A DNA stretch of 64,000 nucleotides from Furcasterigmium furcatum (lineage: Eukaryota > Ascomycota > Sordariomycetes > Glomerellales > Plectosphaerellaceae): contig BCIA01000005.1 in the NCBI GenBank assembly GCA_001599815.1, positions 4,658,472 to 4,722,471 on the forward strand. Direction: 5' to 3'. Positions 11,856 through 22,398 of this stretch are shown piece by piece. The notes beneath the pieces were generated by a model. It was not told the DNA's origin. It saw nothing but the letters and a program-made list of their open reading frames with translations, and searched no databases. The position numbers were made by a program, and so were the translations under genes. How positions within the stretch are numbered: position 1 is the stretch's first letter; each line of letters opens with the position of its first letter.

Positions 11856-11861
11856 TTTATA
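11856..11861 (-). promoter_or_regulatory. TATA box of the NLP gene
   Basis: TATAAA on the minus strand, 109-114 bp before the ATG at 11747. Confidence 0.5.
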
Positions 11862-12238
11862 CCCTTTTACCCAGTCAATTCCCCTCATATCAATCGATGT
11901 AGAGTCGCAGTTCTGTGCAGGTGTATGCCCACGTACCCTAGGATGTTTCTCGGATGAGGTGCTCAGTTTGGACAACTTCGTGGGCATGTGGTCTTAGAAG
12001 CGGAGATGCCTTCCTGTTCGGTGGTAGAGGATCAGAGTAAGTGGATGAGGCGACTCGCAGTGGGTTACATCGGGTCTGGCTCGAGCACGTTCCTGCAGCA
12101 CGTGCAATCATCACCGGCTCTGCTTCATCGGCATTTGAACCGACATGCAGACTGCGGATGTCGTCTTGACCGGCATACATTGTTTAGAACTCCATATCAC
12201 GGCATCTGCCGCGCGTAATCTGAGTCGAAGCGCCGTAG

Positions 12239-12282
12239 TCTTTTGTGTGATTGCATCAGCTTGAAGCCTGAGGTACCTAAAG
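12239..12282 (+). repeat. Short dispersed repeat, copy 1
   Basis: About 44 bp, starting TCTTTTGTGTGATTGCATCA, matches 14699-14744 with a few substitutions and two inserted bases. Both copies have the same orientation and flank the secreted protein gene at 12.4-13.2 kb. The similarity fades on both sides. Confidence 0.5.
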
Positions 12283-12354
12283 TACCTAGGTACATCAGGA
12301 GCTCGACGCTGCTGCCGGAAAAGGTTCTTGTCAATTGCTAGGCTAGCCGCCTCT

Positions 12355-13229
12355 CTACAGGATGCCGGTGGTGCGGTGCGTAACCCAGTTGAGCCAGGGG
12401 TAAGGGCGGAAAGGACGGGCGAGGCCGCACCTGATTCCTCCGTGAGCCTCCATCCTCCACTGCCCGTTGTAGCTTTGCTGGTAACGGTTCCTGGCCGTCC
12501 ACACGAGATGACGAACGTCGCCGGTTCCCATAACAGTTTCCCACTGCTGGTCGCTAGGGTGGATGCCGACGCTGAATCGCATGTTCGCGCCACCGTTGGA
12601 CCCTCCGAGCAGGAGGTTATGGTCGGATATGGTGTTGAGGAAGCCTCCGGCGAACCTCCAGAAGCCGGGGTTATCATGCGTCCATTGGATGATGGCGTTG
12701 GCGCCTCCCGTGAAAGGGGCGTTGGGGTGGGTGGTTCCGTAAAACTCGGCACCGTTCTGAATGCACTGGTCAACAGGACCATCGTTGAAGCCCGTCCAGC
12801 CGTGCGCCGGCCTGGCAATCTGCCTGGCCTGCAGCTCCGAGGAGTCTTCCTGGGCGTCAGGGGCCGTGTTGTTGAAGGAGTTATGGACCCAGACTGTGAC
12901 GTGTTCACCGTCGGCCCGCTTGTACACGGTATGCCTGAACACTAGAGCACGGGGAAAAGGTATGGTTAGAGTCCTAAGTGGCCAAAGACTGAGTCCAGTG
13001 TGGGTGTGAGCGACGTACTTTCGTTGGTGTCAACGCCGTTCCTCTTGGCAATCTCGTGGTCTTCGGGGGACATCACGTCGTCGCGGCTGTAGACGAAACT
13101 CTCCACGAAATCATCCTCGTTAGGGGCGGTGGCGACTGGGGCTCTTTCGGCCTTGATAGCGGGAGCCACCAGGGCAGATGCGGTCTGAGAAAGGACCAGC
13201 ATGGCCGGCAAGATGGCGGAGTAAATCAT
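12355..13229 (-). CDS. Secreted protein of unknown function, possibly Ecp2/Hce2-like
   Basis: Two exons (13229-13019, 12941-12355; 77-bp intron, GTACGT donor, CTAG acceptor) give 265 aa. The first 20 residues form a signal peptide. A charged propeptide-like part follows and ends near the Lys-Arg pair of YKRADG. The mature part contains the short motifs GPVDQC, a central AIIQWTHDNPGFW and a late GTGDVRHLVW. This order loosely recalls the Ecp2/Hce2 effector fold, but only two Cys are present, so the match is weak. A further intron near the 3' end is possible and would change the last 25 residues. The TATA box lies 101-106 bp upstream. It sits next to the NLP gene on the same strand, which fits a secreted role at a host surface. 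Confidence 0.75.
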
Positions 13230-14177
13230 TGCTGCAATATCGTCGAGACAAGAGACAGCGGAAAGAGGCAGTAGATGGTGATGAACAAAGAGTCAGACCC
13301 GACACTGAGCGGAAGCGAAGAGGGCTCTACTTATACCCAGGCAGCCCGCCCCCTCGCCGGCCTTGTCCACGATATGCCGCCTTCTGGCGACCTGACCTCG
13401 CACCACACTTTCAACGCCGCTGTGCCACATCGTTGCGTCTTATAGTGGCGTGGCACTGGTGTAAAATCCTGTGAGCGAAGTTGGCCAAGGTGTTTGTTGG
13501 TCGAGGTGGGCCGTTCACCGACATCAGTTTTCTTAGCACCTGTCATAACGGAGAGGGCCATGGCGGTATGTCAGTTCTCGTTGTTGGGGTACAAAGTCAT
13601 TGAGGGGCCGTCGAATGACCTTGAGCGCTGGAACGAGATTGCGAGGTGAGGAACAGCTCTCGCAATTGGTGGCCCCATCAGTGCCAATGCATGGCGTCAA
13701 CGGCACAGCATGCACTTCAAGCTTTTGGAAGGGTTGCTGTCTTGGCAGACCAATTACGCACCATGTTGGTTGCCATGACCAAGACCTTGGCCCTCCGTGC
13801 TGCCCGCCTTCATGTTAGACAACGGGTCCCCGAGTCCACCCCGCGAAAATGGACAAGGTGGACTCAGGCACGAGGACCACTTCTAGTCTGAAAAGGTACG
13901 TTTGCGGCTTGTAGTGTACCTTCCGAGAACCCAAGATTCGACACGTGCGGAAAGCGATTGTCTGGCCTCTTCCGTCATGAGCTAGGAACAAGATGAACTG
14001 CTATTTATGCACGTACGAGTCTGCGAGCTCGCGAAGCGGAGTGCTGGATATCCCTGGGACTCATCAACCCACGAGAGTACGAGAGAGGGACTGGCAAGGG
14101 GCATCACCAAGGCCTCCCAGCACCTACATTAAGCCAAACCTGGCATCGGGCGGCCAGGTAACGGGTGAGTGATCAGG

Positions 14178-14192
14178 GTTAGGTTAGGTAAC
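14178..14192 (+). repeat. Interstitial telomere-like repeat
   Basis: GGGTTAGGTTAGGTA is about two degenerate units of the fungal telomere repeat TTAGGG. It is too short to prove telomeric origin. Confidence 0.35.
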
Positions 14193-14698
14193 GTTGAATG
14201 GGTGGCGTAGCTCTCTGTACTGCTGTTGACGTTGGTGCGGTAGTTGCAACAGATGCATTCCGAAATACACTATGAGGCAATGAACCGGGGCATTCCCGCT
14301 CTCGTCATTTTTCAGTAGTGAATCAAGTCTGGCCTATGATCGAGCGAAGCGAGTATCCTCTTACTGCACCCATGCCTATGTCGTCGGTAAATAGTAGAAA
14401 AATAGGACCAGGCAGCGATACCGAGCGGGAGATGAGTTCATTCACCCGGGCTGAACATAGACTATCTCAACGTCAACTCCTCCATTTGTCTGTCGGATAC
14501 TCGATTCGGTGGCGGAGTCTACATTGCCAATACTATTATGGACAATTGGGAGGTGTCGCCCTGGATTATCATAGGTTCTCCCTATTAACGACTTCGCTTC
14601 ACTGCCACAGGGGGAGGATGGATGTCACAAAGGATGTTACAAGGTGATATTTGCTTCGAGCGAATAGTCCACTGATAAACATTCAGCAGCGGGTCTGC

Positions 14699-14744
14699 TC
14701 TTTTGTGTGGTTGCATCATCTTGAGAGCCCTGAAGTATCTAACG
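14699..14744 (+). repeat. Short dispersed repeat, copy 2
   Basis: Second copy of the element at 12239-12282, sharing TCTTTTGTGTG, TTGCATCA and CTTGA blocks in the same order and orientation, 2.46 kb away. Confidence 0.5.
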
Positions 14745-15305
14745 TAGGTAAAGTAAGTATAGTTAGTCAAATGGACTCGCAAGGCACAGAAAAGGATGAG
14801 GTGTTTAAGTTCTACCACACTGGGATCTTGGTCCACAGAGGCAATGAGCACATGATGGGGCACGTGATCATAATTCTCTCTGGCCAGCTGCCTCGCCCTT
14901 CGCCCCAGTATCTTATATTATGAGCCCGAAGCTGCTAATGCCTCCCGAAGGTCTTGTTCCTTACTAAGGTACTGACCAACTGTTGTTGCTGACGGGGCGA
15001 GCCGGCCCGGCCAAAAATCGATTCGCTGATGTCCATTCGCCCTCCGTACGAGCTGTGGGGAATGCCAAGGCTTATTCTTTGGGTGCGTGGGGGAGAAAGA
15101 GGGCGGGGAGGCGGTACACCTCTGCCAGCCTTAAAAACGGACCCTCGCACGTTCAGCTTCCAAGACTGCGAGCGCTCGTCGTTTGTCACACCAATGGGAA
15201 CCAACAATAGTGCTCAGATTCAGCATTTCTTCTCCCGTTTCAACTCAGATCAACGTATCCGTTTGTCTTTGTTTCCAGCCACAAGTTCCAGGCCCCGCAG
15301 GCAAC

Positions 15306-16890
15306 ATGGCTCGTCCGGAAGAAGGCCAACGGAAAAGGGCCATGAAGCCCAAGGTGAGGACCGGCTGCTTCACCTGCAAGTAAGTCTTCGCCCATGAGAC
15401 CTATTTTCGTGTCAGTTTCGTGGATGGCGCCAGCTGACCTTCCAAGGCGGAGGCGGGTAAAATGTGACGAGGGCAAGCCCGCCTGCGACAGATGTACCAA
15501 ACTGTACATCAGGTGCGAGGGATACGCGCCCAGCAAGCCGTTTATAACGGCAGAGCGGTTAGCTTCCAAGGGCTTGGCTCCTCTAGCTCCTCGACGTGAC
15601 CTCGACGTTTCCCTGCTGCCGCGTGCAGTTGGAAGTTCGGCTGTGGCTAGATTCCACAGCCAGGTGGACTTCGCGTACTTCCAAAGCTTCCGTCAAAAGG
15701 CCGTCGATGTGCTAGCGGGTCCGTTCGAGAACATGGTGTGGAAGCGAGTGGTCCTGCAGGCCTGTTATGAGGAGCCCGCCATCCGGTCCCTGGTCTTGTC
15801 GATCGGCGCGCTCGAAGTATGCCACGATTCCCGTATGGGCAAGCATGGCCACCTGCCGGCACTTGATTCCCGGACTCACGAGCTCAACGCACTTGAGCGC
15901 TACGGAAAAGCTCTCTACGGCATTCAAAAGATCACGCAGTCGGACAGTTTTGGCGCTGTTCGTACTTCACTTATCGCCGCGATGCTCATCTACTACTTTG
16001 AGAACATATACTCAGGGACCGACACAGGCAACACAGGTATTGCCCACTTCCGAGGTGCTTTGCAATGCCTTAGAAAGGAATTATCGCGACACAGTCGTAG
16101 GTATCATCACCTTCGCACACTATCTCCGACGCCGGATCTCGAGGACGAGCTTGTCGCCACCTTTGTGCGGCTCGACTGCGGCATACTGCTGCACCTGGAC
16201 GCGTGGGGTACCACCCCGGACCCCCAACGGTACATCCTGGACTGTGACTTCTCAGAGTCAAACATCCCTCCCGTATTCTCCCGGCTGGCCGAGGCCCGGA
16301 ATTACCTGGAACAGGTCAAGTTCTGGGCGCTGCCAGGTATCACGGAGATTTGGGCGTCCGGGATGTTGGACCCCGCAACACCCCCCGTCATCGATGATTC
16401 AAGGCTAGAACTAGCCAAGACGATGACTTCCAACCTTCATCGATGGCTCGATGCCTATGAGCCAATATTCAAACGCGCATCGGCTTCCCGCGAGGCCGGC
16501 GGGCCCTTTATTGCCGAGTATATACTTCAGCTGCAAGCGCTCAGTGCCAGCATCGTCGCCGAAATGCTCTGGTCCGCCGAGGGCCAGGCTGAGGATGAGG
16601 AGGACGTATCGTCTAGGCGGGATCTTATCGAGAAGGCCAACGCCGTCGTCACACTCGGCAGGGCGATCGCCGCGGACCCCAGCTTTTACAGGGGATTCGT
16701 GTGCGAGTGCGGCATCATCCCCGCTCTCCTCACCTTGATGCTGTCCGGTCCGAGCTTACAGGTGCGCAGAGAGGTGCTGGAGGTGTTGAAGAGCGTCGTC
16801 CCCAGGCGGGAGAACGTCTGGGACAGCACGTCTCTCGTACAACTTGGGGAGGTTTCACTGTACCCGGTTGACGATGCCCTTGCTTTCTGA
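15306..16890 (+). CDS. Zn(II)2Cys6 fungal transcription factor (Fungal_trans_2-like)
   Basis: Nuclear DNA-binding regulator. Two exons (15306-15379, 15447-16890; 67-bp intron with CTGAC branch) give 505 aa. The intron splits the zinc cluster directly after its second Cys, and splicing restores GCFTCKRRRVKCDEGKPAC followed by DRC and IRC, the six Cys of a binuclear cluster at about residues 20-50. The rest is helical with an LVLSIGALEVCH segment, as in the Fungal_trans_2 middle-homology region. An upstream in-frame ATG exists but lacks similarity, so the ATG at 15306 is preferred. Target genes are unknown; the nearest candidates are the HsbA-like gene on the same strand and the AA4-AA9-AA3 set beyond it. 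Confidence 0.92.
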
Positions 16891-17530
16891 ACGTAAAGAC
16901 TCGGCGTTTGGGTGGCACACCACCTCGAAACCTCGACAGCCATCTAGGTATCGCTGCATATCTTGATAAGAACCGTCAAACCAGACAACAACCGAAGGTC
17001 AAAACTGTTCTGAGAACAGCTTCAAGACGAAACCGTGTCATTTCTTCAGCGAGAATAAGTTGTTGGGGAGGACTCGAGTGTGATTCTCCTCGCATATCCC
17101 ATTTTGACTTTCATCCCGAGCCCTGTCCGGAGGCCCGATTTGACATACATGTGCCGCCCATCAGTCCGTTTCGACCAAACTTAGGATGACGGACCCCCGA
17201 AGATTCATAACTGCACCACATTCCACGCCACGGAAAGAAGAAATACGTGGTTGAGTTTGGATACGATGCCCAGGCTGTGTCGAAGTTCGAGACCTCTCGC
17301 TCAGGCTTTGTTCGAGCCAGGTTTCATCGATTGTAGGTGGGCACTGAATATGGTATATATGGACATCCACCGCAATTTAAGCTTATTCGGCAATACCACG
17401 TTGATCGTCGTTTAGTTTGTTGTCGCTCTTTAGTTCTGAGTTCTTCTGAGTTTTGTGACGTTTCACAACCTCTTCTCTCCTTTGTCTCTCATCATCGCGC
17501 TGGTCTGCGAATATCTCTCCCTTTTTCATC
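16891..17530. other. Intergenic region upstream of the HsbA-like gene
   Basis: Holds the 3' flank of the regulator and the promoter of the next gene. A TATATAT box lies near 17352-17358, about 175 bp before the ATG, followed by a pyrimidine-rich leader (17461-17530). No frame looks coding. Confidence 0.5.
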
Positions 17531-18384
17531 ATGAGACTCTCAACTGTGGTCATCGAAAGCCTCGCCCTGGCGGCAGTCGGTGTTCTTGCGGACCTCAAAA
17601 CGATTCAAGGTTCTTTCGTCAACATTCAGACTGCCACTTCGACCTTGAACGGAGCCATTCTTGTGAGCTCGACGGTGATGCTGTCGAAGTTCATGGCTGA
17701 CTCCGCGGTGTTTTCAGAATGTTAACGCAAACCCCGAGAGCACAGCTGGCATTGCTCCCGCTGCCAAAGGCGTCGAGGATGCCCTGGCCAAAGCTCGAGA
17801 CGATGTCGGTGCAACGGATCCGATTACTCTCGCTGACGACCCGATTCTTCAAGGCACCGCCAATGGTCTCACCTCTACCGTCAAGATCGCGAGTGAGTAG
17901 CCCGCCAAAGCTCTCGGCCCTGTACTATTCTGACGACGAAAGCGTAGTCATGAGCATGATGCTTCAACGTCCCATGCTGGACCAAGCCAACGCGACCGAC
18001 CAAGTCCTGCAGACGCTGAACAACCAGCAGATGCTGGCTGATCAGTTGGGTGCCAACGTTCTCTCTAAGCTTCCCCCGGAGGGCATTCCTGGCGCCCAGA
18101 TGGCGTTTGGTGGTGCTGCTGGAAGCATCAAGTTCGGCATCATGATGCTGAGCCAGCCCGCGCCCCCAGGAATGGAGATGCCGACCCTGCCTGGATCTCC
18201 TCCTGGTGGTGTTGCTGAGGCGCCCGCTGCGGTACCATCTGAGACAGCCTCCGCTGGCACCAGCACCAGCGTCACCGAGAGTGCCACAAGCAGCGCTACG
18301 GAGAGTGCCAGCGGCAATGCCACGGAGGGCGCGAACGCTGCTTCGGCGAAGCCTGCCAGGCTGAGGTTCCGATCCGCGCACTAG
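17531..18384 (+). CDS. Hydrophobic surface-binding protein A (HsbA)-like secreted protein
   Basis: HsbA proteins are secreted, adsorb to hydrophobic surfaces and can recruit lytic enzymes such as cutinases. Three exons (17531-17662, 17718-17892, 17948-18384, two 55-bp introns) give 247 aa. The protein has a signal peptide of about 20 residues and an all-helical HsbA core (about 21-160) with the regular Ala/Leu/Asp spacing of the family. The tail is rich in Pro, Ser, Thr and Ala (SETASAGTSTS, ESATSSATES), is probably O-glycosylated, and ends without a clear GPI signal. Intron 2 has two close AG sites; the second (17947) was chosen because the first brings a stop. Confidence 0.82.
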
Positions 18385-18822
18385 CCGGGCACGAAGGAAG
18401 GCATTGGTTTTGGCAGTCAATTGGGGTTCTTGGCCAAGATACGCCAACTGCGTTACCCATGCGAAGTGGCAGATCCCTTGAATTGCTAGTAATACAACAA
18501 TGCCTTGACCGCCAGCTGTTATCGAGACCAGACCAATGCGTGAAAGAAGAGGCAATACCGGCATTGAGATTTCGCCAAATGAGTGAGAGGTCTTACATTC
18601 TGGAAGGGAAGAATGCAGCAAGTAGTTGGCGGATGTTGACACCTCGTGACAATATCTGAGTGGCGTCTGAATGTGTTACTACCTAGACAATGGGGAACAA
18701 AATACTTACTCAGAGTCTCACATGCTAACTTTCAGTCAGCTTCGAAATGACAAAGACGGAACCTCAACATTGGCTACTACTTAGCTATACATTCTACCTC
18801 CGACCAGACCACAAGTACTTCC
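18385..18822. other. Intergenic region between convergent HsbA-like and VAO-like genes
   Basis: This 438-bp gap carries only the two 3' flanks. Nothing else was seen. Confidence 0.5.
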
Positions 18823-20607
18823 TTACTCCTCACTTCCATCCAACACCCACTCCTTCTTGTCATAGCTCGAGGGCCAGATGCCGTTCTTCCCAGGAGCCAT
18901 GATGCCATTGGGGTCCAGCGCGTTCTTGATCGTCTCGTTCAGCTTCATCAGCGCATTGTCGTTCCAAGAAAACGCCCCGGCAACGGAATCCATCAGAGCC
19001 GTGTGCGAGCGGAACTGGCCCCAGCCTTGCGCTGCCGAGTCGCCGATCAGCTGGTGCGCGAGCTTGCGCAGGCGGCGACGCTCGTCAGCATCGTCCAGGC
19101 GGTATGGGATGCCGATTACGTGGTCTGAAAGTGTCAGTGGCAGTCAGTATCGGAAGAAATAGAGAATTGAACGTACGGAGTTCCCGCATGCCGACTGCGA
19201 AAGCGCCGAGGTAATCGAAACCATGATCTGTGATGAGCTTCTTGGCAACGGTGTGCTGCTTGGTGGCATCTTCTCCGGTGACCTTGGAAATAGGAGCCCA
19301 GAGGAGCTGGCCTCCGTTGGGAAGCCATCTGGGCCAGTCAGTCGTGACCAATTAATTGATAGAATGAATGAAACTCACTTCAGGCATCTCAGCTCCTCAG
19401 TCGTCGGGACACCTTGCATCAGGGACACGCGAGCCCTGAGGGGGCTGTCTTCCTCCCTGTCCTCGGGCAGGAAGAATCGGGAGCCGGGGATGGCCAGGAA
19501 CTCCTTCTTGATAACGCTCAGGAGAATGTCCCGGATGGGCTTCGGGCCATAGGCAGCGCCGATGAGCTGCCATCGCCCCATGTCGAGCTTCTTCGCGATG
19601 CCATCGATCTCCTCCTCCGTGAAGGGGCCGTCCTTGTCGGTGTACTTGGACTTGGGGCCGCAATGCGCCGCGTTGAGAAGCGTGTGGCGCACGACGGGGA
19701 CGTTCTGGAGGACCATCTGCAGCCGCAGGGGTCGGATGATCTCGATGATCCTGGGCAGGTCCGAGTCGTTCTCGAAGGTGATCTCGTACGGCTGGTAGCC
19801 GCCCGGGTTGGGCATGAGCCACATGCCGATCTTGGTCACGATGCCCAGGTTGCTCTGGGAGAAGAGGCCGTCGTTGTAGGGGCCGTAGCCCTGGTTGAAG
19901 AGCTGCCAGGTCTCGCTGCCCGGCTGCTCGTCGGGGCGGAGGCTGGGATCGGCCTTGGGGTTGGGGACGCCTCCCATGCCGGTCCTGACGAGCTGGCCGT
20001 TGGGCAGCACGACCTCGAGGCCGGAGTGTGTCTCCCAATGGTTGCCGTAGGGTGTGGCGCCAACACCACGCTCGACGGCATTACCCAAAACAGAGCCGTT
20101 GCCCACGGGGACCGACATCCACAGGTGCTTCTTCAGGTCGTGCTTCTCGAGGTACTCGTGGAGGTCGTTGAAACTGACGCCCGGCTCCAGGAGGGCATAG
20201 GCACCCTCGACGTTGACTTCGAGAATGCGGTTCATGTGGAAACCCAGGTCCATGATCAGCGATCCCGGAACGCGAGGAGAGGCGCCGCCATAGCCGAAGT
20301 TGCGGCCCAGGGAGATAGGCCACAGGGGCATGACCAGCTCGTTGCAGAGACGCACAACGGCTTGCACGTCTGGGACATGGCGGGGGGTGATGACGGCCGA
20401 GGCCACAAACGTCTCCTTCTCGTAGATGTAGAAGTGGTCGTGGGTCTTGGGCTGGTTGAGGTAGCTCTCGCCCTCCAGGGGCTGGTCCTTGGGAACCACG
20501 CGCACGTTCTCCGCGCCGCAGATCGACTGAGCACGGTCGATGAACTCATTGAACTTTTCGAGAGTGAAGTTGGGGGGAAGGGCCTTGGGCTCCATTGTAG
20601 GGGACAT
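18823..20607 (-). CDS. Vanillyl-alcohol oxidase homologue (AA4-type FAD oxidoreductase) with altered active site
   Basis: FAD-linked oxidoreductase of the VAO/PCMH fold; characterised relatives oxidise para-substituted phenols and form H2O2. Three exons (20607-19379, 19328-19177, 19124-18823; introns 50 and 52 bp) give 560 aa, the usual VAO length. The FAD part shows PLWPISLGRNFGYGG and GSVLGNAVERGVG; the C-terminal part shows HHVIGIPYR and DPNGIMAPGKNGIWPS. Compared with the Penicillium enzyme as I remember it, Tyr108 and Arg504 are kept (Y106, R499). The residue that binds FAD covalently (His422) is Gln417, the catalytic Asp170 is Val168, and Tyr503 is Phe498. The frame is intact, so this is not a decayed gene; flavin attachment and substrate probably differ. 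No signal peptide is seen. A second in-frame ATG at 20595 is possible. Confidence 0.92.
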
Positions 20608-20764
20608 CTTGTTCTTCGACGTCCGACGACAGGATCTGGGGCAGTCTTCTGATGGGCTCGGGGTGGATGCGGAGCTTGTCAGGAGGAGAATATGTTAATG
20701 ATGGATGAGTGACGAGGATGTTATGCTGCTGGAGAACGGAAAGGGACTGTCGATCGTCCGCATG

Positions 20765-20770
20765 TTTATA
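20765..20770 (-). promoter_or_regulatory. TATA box of the VAO-like gene
   Basis: TATAAA on the minus strand, 158-163 bp before the ATG at 20607. Confidence 0.4.
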
Positions 20771-22215
20771 AGGATACATTGTCGCCGGCTGCTTCTGCAG
20801 AAATCTTGGAGTCGCGATGGCTGTCGGAGATGGGCCAAGCAGAGCGAGGGAGCTGAGTCTGTCGTAAGATGGCGATGCGGTGACCGTGGGGAGAGGCCGC
20901 ACTCCGCGAATGTCTGCTTGTCCGAACCGTTGCACCGTCCGGAAGTCAAGTTTTCGGACACAAATTCTTCGGTCTAGAAGGTTGGTGGTTATTCTCGGCA
21001 TCACTTCGTTGCCGCGTTCGCAGTGTGTTCACGTCGAAGTTCGTTCTTGGGGTGAGACGTCTTCGGCTCGAATCGACTCCGGCCTCATGTTTCATCCAAC
21101 TGGCCTTTCCCCAAACGGTTCCGGGGTTAAGATGGAGAGGAGAACCTGGCCTGTGATGAAACGGTTTACCTCGCTATGACCCGGTTGTCCGAAGACGGCC
21201 GGCAATTCGGAGCCTGGGAGCACAAAGGGCAGCCCAGACTCACCTAAGCCTTTGGCATTCGGACTCGCATCGGCCCTCCCAAATTGGGCAAGCATTGCAT
21301 ACTTGATAAACACGACTGTGAAGCGGAGATACATAATTCGCAGACCTCAGGTGTTTCTCTCGATATGCCTCAACTGTTTACCCTCATCTTCGATCCTCAT
21401 GTCGAGCCCATCACCAGCCACCCTCCACCCCAGATTCACCAACGAAGTTGAGGTCACATGTAAGGAGGGCCCGTGGGGGCTGTGTAAGAAGAGGTATACA
21501 ACGCGGCAGGCAGCCTAGATTAATGCGGGCATCAACAACATCTCTCCGTTGCCAACAGCCCGACCCATCTGGGTGCCTTGGGTGATATCCATGGATCTAA
21601 CTGGTCCACCGGCAGCCTGCCAGTCGCCAAACTATCAATCCTCGGAGCCAAGTCCGCTTTGAGCGCAGCTACAGTGCTGACTCTCTGATCAGTCATCATT
21701 ATGGTATGAAATGGCAGCCAACTCAGCCATCCGTGGATGATGGCGGCAGCGATGTGACCATGCCCACATGAAATGGGTCAGGGGAGCTCAATGAATTACA
21801 ATAAGACGTCAACTCGCGAAAAGCCCGCCAAGAGCGCGGACATCTCATTTAGGCTCAACTGGTGCCGCGGCTTACCGCCGAATATGTCATCGGATCCCGT
21901 GGTGATATAGGGCTTTGGTGGAGGACCCGCATCCTCGGCGGCAACGAGGCCGAGATTTCCTTTCTCGTCGCCAACAACCATCATATGACACGATGCCCAG
22001 GTTAATGAAAAATGAAATGAAAGCAAGATCTAACATCCAAACGTCCCCCAACGGCCCAAAAAGACGCTTTGAGGAAGCGGGACTCGGCGTCACGACACCC
22101 GACAACATTCGAACCCCTTAGAGATGGTGTGAGTTGATCGAGTTCGGGAAAGGGAGGATGGGTTACATTGTCCGTTCCGGATCGGTGCGTTGCCTGCATC
22201 GAAAGCAGCCTTTCA

Positions 22216-22223
22216 TATAAATA
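22216..22223 (+). promoter_or_regulatory. TATA box of the second AA9 gene
   Basis: TATAAATA, 176-183 bp before the ATG at 22399, implying a leader of about 150 bases. Confidence 0.5.
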
Positions 22224-22398
22224 TATGATGGTGAACCAGACGATCTCTACTCCTTCTGTTCCTCGGCCATCTCGATAATCTAGATACAACCGGACGACGC
22301 CCACCTTTGGGACCGCTTCATTGCTTGTCTGTGACCAAGCATCGACCTGTTTTGAGTGACACGACCCCTGCCACCCGTCTATCAAAAGCTTGGACAAG

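Larger units (their letters stand above)
11748..12354. other. Promoter of NLP gene and 3' flank of the neighbour
   Basis: A TATAAA box on the minus strand lies at 11861-11856. Further right, a segment at 12239-12282 recurs near 14.7 kb, and 12268-12294 is rich in GTACCTA-type inverted repeats. No gene is seen. Confidence 0.5.
13230..15305. other. Gene-poor spacer of 2.1 kb with short repeats
   Basis: Left end: promoter of the secreted protein gene (TATAAG at 13335-13330, minus strand). Middle: an interstitial telomere-like stretch (GGGTTAGGTTAGG) near 14178-14190 and a repeat copy at 14699-14744. Right end: promoter and 5' leader of the Zn2Cys6 gene. No protein-like frame is present. Confidence 0.5.
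20608..22398. other. Divergent promoter region between VAO-like and AA9 genes
   Basis: This 1.8-kb gap separates two genes read away from each other. TATA boxes occur at 20770-20765 (minus, for the VAO-like gene) and 22216-22223 (plus, for AA9). No protein-like frame is present between them. Confidence 0.5.

Noticed and set aside
12265..12300. GTACCTA-type palindromic stretch as a regulatory operator
   Set aside because: Such short GTACCTA repeats are low-complexity and it lies at a 3' end; no regulatory claim can be supported.
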